From Proteromonas lacertae (lineage: Eukaryota; Sar; Bigyra; Opalinata; Proteromonadidae): a DNA stretch of 64,000 nucleotides. The translations under genes and the position numbers were made by a program. Below the pieces are notes generated by a model. That model did no database searches. It had not been told where the DNA came from and was given only the letters and a program-made list of their open reading frames with translations. The DNA lies in contig NGBS01000594.1 of the NCBI GenBank assembly GCA_002245135.1, positions 1-64,000 of the forward strand. The letters run 5' to 3'. Below are positions 57,695 to 64,000 of the stretch, piece by piece (positions within the stretch are counted from its first letter, which is position 1; each line of letters begins with the position of its first letter).

Positions 57695-59574
57695 TTATGG
57701 ACTTTCAGTAGTAATTTCACTTATATCACTTACATTTAATTCCATACTGTCATTTGTCTTATTGATAGTTGTATTATGATTATTATTAACATCATTTCCT
57801 CTTAGTAGCAATGTATCTACATTTTGAATATCATCATCTAAACACATCTGCAGTAATTCACTTCCAATTGGATCATCATTGTCAATCATCAAACATTTAT
57901 GAAAATTAATAATCGCCTTCTCATTATAACCATTCAAAAAATAACATAATCCCAAAGCTGAATAACTTGAACTAATTTTAGGATTTAACTTAATTCCCAT
58001 TTCAAAGTATTCTATAGCTTTCGCATAATCTTCTTTTATTCTATATATATGACCTAAGTTAATAATAGTGCATTCCCAATTGTTTAACAACCTTTTTGGT
58101 AATTTACTCACTATCTTCATCACATTCAAAAAACATAATTGACTTTGTTCATATTTATTTTGTCTATAATAAATCACACCTAACTCATTCCATAATAAAG
58201 GATTTGTAACATTTTCATCTTTTACACTTAACAAATATTGTTCACTTAAAACTAAATTATTTGTTTTCATATATTCTATTGCTAAATTGATTATAATATT
58301 GACATTTCCAGGATATAGTTTATGTGCTTCAATATATGTATTTATTGATTGATCACTTTCATCTTGGCAACTGTATAACAACCCTAAACTAACCCAACAT
58401 TCAGGAAATTCATTATTAATGAGATTGCATTTGCAATAAAATTCTCGACATTTAGTGTAATCTTTAATGAGATAATAATAACAGCCGATTGAGTAGTTGG
58501 TTAGATAATTCTCTGGATCACTAATAAATAAATAAATATATATATATATATATATATTATATACGTATCAATCAATTCCTGACATAATTTATACAATTCC
58601 AATTTATTATTTTCATATACATATATACCAATTTTTAACTTTATTAATTTTGTATTATATTTATCATATTTCTCCATTTTATTGATTATTTCCATTGCAT
58701 CACCTACATTGTATATTTTATAATTCAATTCGCTCTTTAATAACATCACATCTATATTGAAATTGTTGTTAAAAATATCATTTTCTATTACTTGATATAA
58801 TTGTTTGATATTGTTTGAATAATTAAAATTTTGCTCAATTTCAATTCGCATATAATAATCTCTTAACCAACTATCTTCATCAATATTGCTTGATTGAGCT
58901 TGGCTTGACTTATGTTTGTTCAAAATAGATTTTAACAAACCGATTTGATCTTTTTCAGTTAATAAATATTCGTGTATTAAACTATCATAAGAATCATAAC
59001 ATAATTCATCAGTTAAAAGTGATTTTTTATACCAATCAATTGCTGATTTACGGTTGTTTAGTTTCATTTGTATTTTTCCTTTTAAGTTGTATAATATTGA
59101 TAAGGAATTGATAGGTTCATCTTCTGAATTAAGAGTAATAATATATTCAGATTTACTATTGTCATCTTCAATTGGATCATTCCCTATGTAATACGTTAAC
59201 AATTTGTCAGCTTCATCATATTCCTTCATATTCATCTATGTTATTAAATGTAAATAATGTATTGTATACTAATGCATTTATTGCTAATATAATATAATGT
59301 GAGTTAGTTACATCGCTTTTTATCAACTGATAACTAGTAGAAGAATATATACTTTGAAAATACTTGACCAAGAATGTATAACATCTTTTATATTCTTTTA
59401 TTTCATACAATATTTTGCAATAAATGTAAATATCATTCATTTGATCAGAAACTGTAATCTAAATGTAAATTATTGGTGTTTTTATACTAATTTGTTTCCA
59501 TAAAATTCTGCAGCTTGATACTGTTTATTTTCAAGGGATAATATGGTTAAATTTCTCAGTCTATCCTGCAACAT
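57695..59574 (-). CDS. CDC16: Anaphase-promoting complex subunit CDC16/APC6
   Basis: A TPR scaffold subunit of the APC/C ubiquitin ligase that drives mitotic exit. Exons 59488-59574, 59270-59458, 58565-59235 and 57695-58520 (introns 29, 34, 44 nt) give 590 residues; the human protein has 620. The N-terminal LRNLTILSLENKQYQAAEFY and the C-terminal TPR series match the family: CWVSLGLLYSC, LWNELGVIYYRQNKYEQS, WECTIINLGHIYRIKEDY and SSSYSALGLCYFLNGY. An Asn/Thr-rich tail follows. Start ATG 59574 is the only one before the homologous region. Confidence 0.92.
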
Positions 59575-60133
59575 TTTTGAATTTTGAATTTTAAAATGAA
59601 ATTATGTTCGTTTCAACATATTTTGAAATGTTTTTTCTCATCGCATACTTGTTGTATTGTCGTAAAAATATTAGAATATTATGTTTTATCGCATGTATCA
59701 TGTTGAATATGGTATTAGATTTCTTTAATTATTGCAAATGACACACATTTACTCTAAAACACAGTATATGAGAATAAGGATGTAGTATATAGTTTATTCA
59801 TGTGTCTGATGTAATATATTATTATTTTAAACAGCAATATGTTATTCTGTGAAAATCTCGATAATGCGATGTTTCATAATCAAGATTGTTAATTTTTCTC
59901 ATTCTGTTTCATTCTAATAATAGTTCTGATGTATTTGGATAATGATTAATTCTGATTATTACTTTGATTATTATATGGAACCAATTTTAAGGCAATTAAA
60001 TATGTCTGCTAGTGCCGTACATAAAATTTTCTATATAATAAATACATAACATCATTGTGCTTATAAAAGAGTGTTTAAGAAAAGAAGAAGAAGGTTGTCA
60101 AGCTTAATCAAGTTTTTCATTTTGTTTTTTTTA
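59575..60133. promoter_or_regulatory. Divergent intergenic region
   Basis: About 560 AT-rich bases lie between the starts of CDC16 (minus) and the third PAQR gene (plus), so both promoters should be here. No motif or repeat could be singled out. Confidence 0.4.
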
Positions 60134-61415
60134 ATGGAAGAACATAAGCTCAGATACGATGGTACATGGAATGATTTAGTTGGAAAATACTCATACTTGA
60201 GAACTAACAAGTATATCCAGAAAGGATACAGGTTAGGCTTCAAACTGATTCAAGTTCCTTTCTCGTATAATACATTAGATTAATTCTAGTTTGTTCCACA
60301 TGCATAATGAAACTGTAAACATATGGAGTCATCTTCTCGGTTTTTTGATAGTAACTGTTTTATTTTTTCATACTGCTTACCTTACTCCTGCCGTAGTAGT
60401 ATCAAAGGATTATGCACCAATCAGTCCATTTGGTCATTCACTTATAGAGAATGGAAGACATGCCTTTTCAATGATTGCATTATTGACACAACCAGAATTA
60501 ATGAAGAACAGCATACCATTCTATCATTATGAAGCTTTATCAGAAATATCACTAAAGAAAGTAGAAGATGTAACTCCTACAGATTTAGAAACAATTAGAG
60601 TGTATTTACCAGAATACTCCCATATGAGTGATGATAAATTAATAACATTAATAAACTCAACATTATTATTACAAAATTACACCAATATTAAATTAACAGA
60701 AGAAAGATTATTGGATTTATTATCTCATTCATATTATAAAACAACAAAAACTTCATATTTAGATGTATTTATATTTTTAATTATAATTTAGAATGTTCCA
60801 AAGTGGCCAATTTATATATTCCTCGCATCAGCCTTCATTTGTCTCTCTTTCAGTTCATTTTACCATTTAATCTACTGCGTCAGTTTCGAAATCCAGGAAA
60901 CCTATAAACAGTTAGATTATATCGGTATATCTGTATTAATAGCAGGATCTTTCTATCCAATTATCATTTATAGTTTTTATTGTTTTACTCCAATTTCTAT
61001 TTACTATTTAACTGCTATTACTACACTAAGTATTGGCACTCTGTTCTTAACATTGTCTACTTATGGTCTTTCTCCTGCTGGACAGACTGTAAGAACACTC
61101 ACTTATGCTTTAATTGGATTATTTGGTATAATCCCAGCAGTTCATATTCTAGTGAAGTATGGATATTTGAGTGAGAATTATCAGAATGTTGGTGGTGGTT
61201 TGATACTAATGGGAAGCTTGTATCTCATTGGAGCAGTGATGTATGCTACAAGAATACCTGAGAGGTTTCTGCCAGGATTTTTCGATTATATTGGAAGTAG
61301 TCATCAATGGTTTCATGTGTTTGTGGTGTTGGCTGTGTTGATTCATTACAATACTACTAATACTCTTTATTCTTGGTTGGCAAATGTTCAAACTGAATTT
61401 TGCCATTTAAATTAA
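60134..61415 (+). CDS. PAQR/adiponectin-receptor-like protein 3
   Basis: Exons 60134-60264, 60290-60764 and 60792-61415 give 409 residues. The first intron is only 25 nt, and the protein it yields (VPFSLFHMHNETVNIW) aligns without gaps to the paralogues. TWNDLVGKYSYLRTNKY, FSSFYH, LDYIG and GSSHQWFHV keep the zinc site and family motifs. The long loop between helices 1 and 2 is again present. An upstream in-frame ATG at 60071 would add a basic N-terminal extension and is judged less likely. Separated from its paralogues by PF20 and CDC16. Confidence 0.92.
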
Positions 61416-61531
61416 TATGATCTATTATGTTTAAATTAAATTGAAATAATTTCTATTATTATAATATGTTTGTGAGATGAAAAAAACAAAGAAAAAGAAA
61501 AATACATGAGATACGTTGTATTGTTGTATTG

Positions 61532-62758
61532 ATGAATTTTTTTATTTTTGTGTTGATAATAAGTATAGTTTATTCTGCCAAATGTCCAAATGACTGTAAC
61601 AAGAATGGACTATGTGGACCACTAGGTGAATGTGAATGTTATTATGGATATGAAGGATATGACTGTAGTTTGAGTATAATACCAAAATAAGTATATCTAT
61701 GATAGGAAAATGTTCATATGGATATTATGATACAGATAGTGAGACAGAACTCGTGTGTAGTGGAAATGGGCTTTGTAATCAAGATACTGGTTTATGTGAA
61801 TGTTTCCCAGGTTATACTGGAGCTGTATGTAATGTAGTAGAATGTAAAAATCGATGTTCTGGACATGGAATGTGTGTATTATCTCATCAAACATACTTTG
61901 AAACAGATTCATTTTATCCTCAATTGAAGAAGTTAGTTGATAAGGATTATAAGACATATGGCGTTGGTGTATGTGTTTGTGATAGAGAATATTATGGAGA
62001 TGATTGTAGTTTAAGTATATTTATAGAATCATTATTATTATTCAATAGGAAAATGTCAACTTGGATATAATAAAGTGAAAGATAGTGATGATGGTGATGT
62101 TAATCAAATTATTATTGATATAACTGAAGGAAAAGGAACTACTTATATTGAATATACAGATCCATTTGATAGAAAGTGGTATTCCAGTAAATTGGTATTT
62201 GATGCAACTAATGGATTAAAACAATATGGTTATTATGAATTTACTGATAAAAAATATCCATCTGATTTAGATACTACTCCAAATCCTTCTGAACAATTAA
62301 AATGGTGTTATGTATTAAGCGATTTCTTTTATACATTACCGCCAGGAACAATTGATTTGAAAAATACAACATCATTAATACTCAATGAACATCAACAACT
62401 AACAAGTGGATGTAATATAGAAAATGATGGAATATATGTTCAGCAACCAACTACATCACCTACTAAAATTACTATTACTCTAACATTCGGTCCAAATCAA
62501 TCTGGAAGACAAGGTAAAGTGAGATTTTTAACAGAAAACGATAAGAATAACATAGAATCAGGTGAAGTAGATATGTCAATATTTGAGACAAGTGGAAATT
62601 CTTTATCTAATGCTGTTAATTATAAATACAAGGGAATATATCCACAGATATGTGGTGGGAATGGAAAATGTAATACAAACAGGGATAAAGGTGTATGTGA
62701 TTGTTTTGATGATTATACTGGTTATTCTTGTGAAGTAAAGCCACGAATAGAAGATTAA
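61532..62758 (+). CDS. Secreted EGF-repeat protein
   Basis: Exons 61532-61673, 61706-62014 and 62049-62758 give 386 residues. Residues 1-16 form a signal peptide. EGF-like modules follow: [12 protein letters not shown]...[20 protein letters not shown]...[12 protein letters not shown] and CSGHGMC...[13 protein letters not shown] beta-rich region of about 190 residues comes next, then a final module, CGGNGKCN...[12 protein letters not shown]. Both introns fall at the ends of EGF modules in the same phase, which points to module duplication by exon shuffling. Probably an extracellular or surface protein; no anchor is seen at the C-terminal end. Confidence 0.88.
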
Positions 62759-62890
62759 TTATATATATATATATTAATAATAATATAATTTATGATAATA
62801 TATTTGTTTAGCTGTTCTTTGGATATAATAAACAAACAATAATATAATTATACAAACTAAATTATAGAGAGAGAGAAAAATATTTAATTA

Positions 62891-64000
62891 TTATTTTGGA
62901 AAAATATTATTATAATTATTATACATTAATCCATTACTATTCTGACAAAATATATTATCACTATTATTATTATTATTCATGTAATTATTCATAAAAAGCT
63001 GATGTTGTTGTTGTTGAAATTCATCTAAGAAAGGAGTAGTTGGTGGAGGTGGTAAAGGTGGATAATAAGGAATATTATAACTCTTATTAATATACTGATT
63101 ATTATTGATATTACTATGATTTATAATAATTGGTGTTGCTATAGGCGATGTTATACAGATTTTAGTATTGACAGTTGTTGTTGTTGTTGTTGCTGGAGGT
63201 GGTGGCTGTTGTTGTATTGATTGAAATTGTATTATAGATGGAGGTTCAACAACTGCATTGGTGATAGTTTCTGGAAATATTCTATGATTTATATCATAAT
63301 TGATTGTTTTAATTGGTGTAATGTTTAAACTGGAGTTACTGCTATTATTATTATTTACAGTTGCATAATCTGATGGTGATGAAGAAACAACAGGTGTAAA
63401 AGATGATTTATGATTTATTGAAGGTATTAAATATTCATTAGAAGCAGATGAGGATGATGAACATGGAGGAATTATAAAGCTTAAATCATTAATGAATAAT
63501 CTATCTTCTAACCTATGTGTTTTCGGTTTAATTAGTAAAGAAGAAGAAGGTGTAGATTGTGCTAATGGAGGTGGAATTTGTTGTTGTTGTCTTTCATTAT
63601 TCCCTTCTTCTTCTTCTTCTTCTTCGTTATCTTCTTCTTCTTCTTCTCCTTCTTCTTCTCCATCTTTTCGTATTATAAAGTTGTTTTTACTATTTTTCAA
63701 ATGTAAAATTGGTTTGAAGTTTTCTTCAGTATAACTACTTGTTGCATTATTGATATTATGCTTTCTCATTTTGTGGATTCTCAGTGATGATGGCGCTGAT
63801 AGAATCTGTCCGCATATTTCACAGTATAATTTCTGACCACAAAACTGTAAATGAGCTTTTAAATCGGCTGGGAATGAAAATTTTTTGTTGCACCCTGGCT
63901 TTGGACAAGTCAATGTTGGAGCTACATGTGTACGTTGGAAATGCCTTCTCAATGAATGGTAAGCTGTGAATCCTTTTGCTGAATGATGAGCACAATTCGT
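62891..64000 (-). CDS. C2H2 zinc-finger protein, 5' end outside the window
   Basis: The frame is open to the right edge, so the N-terminal end is missing. In the 369 visible residues, a finger with H-x4-H (FTAYHSLRRHFQRTH), a second finger (CPKPGCNKKFSF...H) and a third (CEICGQILSAPSSLRIHKMRKH) are followed by a Glu run. A long tail rich in Ser, Pro, Gln and Asn comes after. This is the layout of a nuclear DNA-binding transcription regulator. The second finger ends in H-x3-C (HLQFC). Confidence 0.85.
   Translation of the reverse strand, partial: TNCAHHSAKGFTAYHSLRRHFQRTHVAPTLTCPKPGCNKKFSFPADLKAHLQFCGQKLYCEICGQILSAPSSLRIHKMRKHNINNATSSYTEENFKPILHLKNSKNNFIIRKDGEEEGEEEEEDNEEEEEEEGNNERQQQQIPPPLAQSTPSSSLLIKPKTHRLEDRLFINDLSFIIPPCSSSSSASNEYLIPSINHKSSFTPVVSSSPSDYATVNNNNSSNSSLNITPIKTINYDINHRIFPETITNAVVEPPSIIQFQSIQQQPPPPATTTTTTVNTKICITSPIATPIIINHSNINNNQYINKSYNIPYYPPLPPPPTTPFLDEFQQQQHQLFMNNYMNNNNNSDNIFCQNSNGLMYNNYNNIFPK

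Noticed and set aside
1-64000. tRNA, rRNA and CRISPR arrays
   Set aside because: No cloverleaf, rRNA-like conserved stretch or regularly spaced repeat was seen; an RNA covariance search would be decisive but could not be run.
1-64000. A non-standard genetic code
   Set aside because: Housekeeping genes end cleanly with TAA or TAG, and none of their frames needs an in-frame stop to be read through once the short introns are removed.

Overview
The window is AT-rich nuclear DNA from a unicellular, flagellated eukaryote. Host genes use the standard code and are packed 100-600 bases apart. They are cut by very short introns of about 25-57 nt, nearly all starting GTAT and ending TAG. When these introns are removed by eye, eleven host genes close into whole reading frames. 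An intact PF20/SPAG16 gene implies a 9+2 flagellum. The EGF-type secreted protein and a PepD-type dipeptidase would fit an anaerobic protist, perhaps a stramenopile, but that placement is a guess.

Left part (1-10.8 kb): a near-perfect inverted duplication of at least 7.68 kb is centred near 3842. Its middle is the remains of a Polinton/Maverick element, and its outer arms carry decayed copies of an FkbM-type methyltransferase gene and two unidentified gene remnants. A whole-looking Tc1/mariner element (7739-9392) with long terminal repeats follows, then an older Tc1 relic.

11-24.4 kb: a cluster of glycan-modifying genes (a GT23-like and a GT37-like fucosyltransferase, a DUF3431 protein, a truncated GT77-like transferase, two membrane-anchored FkbM methyltransferases) surrounds a Polinton fossil at about 15.7-20.35 kb. 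A small two-exon zinc-ribbon gene lies at 20.5-21.0 kb.

24.4-36.9 kb: accessory DNA. It has a 492-bp terminal-inverted-repeat element with a 5-bp target duplication, several related element ends and hairpins, remains of two Polinton-like elements (protease, two unrelated integrases, polymerase N-terminal region, packaging ATPase, basic core-like protein), and a broken hAT transposon.

37-43.9 kb: the most unusual host gene is a six-exon, 2,230-residue protein. It has two Crinkler/RHS-type P-loop NTPase modules joined to a complete-looking ubiquitin-specific protease and a C-terminal MYND zinc finger.

44.4-64 kb: ordinary host genes. These are DPH5 (diphthamide synthesis), NAA15 (NatA auxiliary subunit), a Cys-containing hypothetical protein, an unidentified six-exon gene, a PepD-type dipeptidase, three paralogous PAQR receptors with a large loop insertion, PF20/SPAG16, CDC16/APC6, a secreted EGF-repeat protein and a C2H2 zinc-finger gene that runs off the right edge. 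No rRNA, tRNA or CRISPR was seen.
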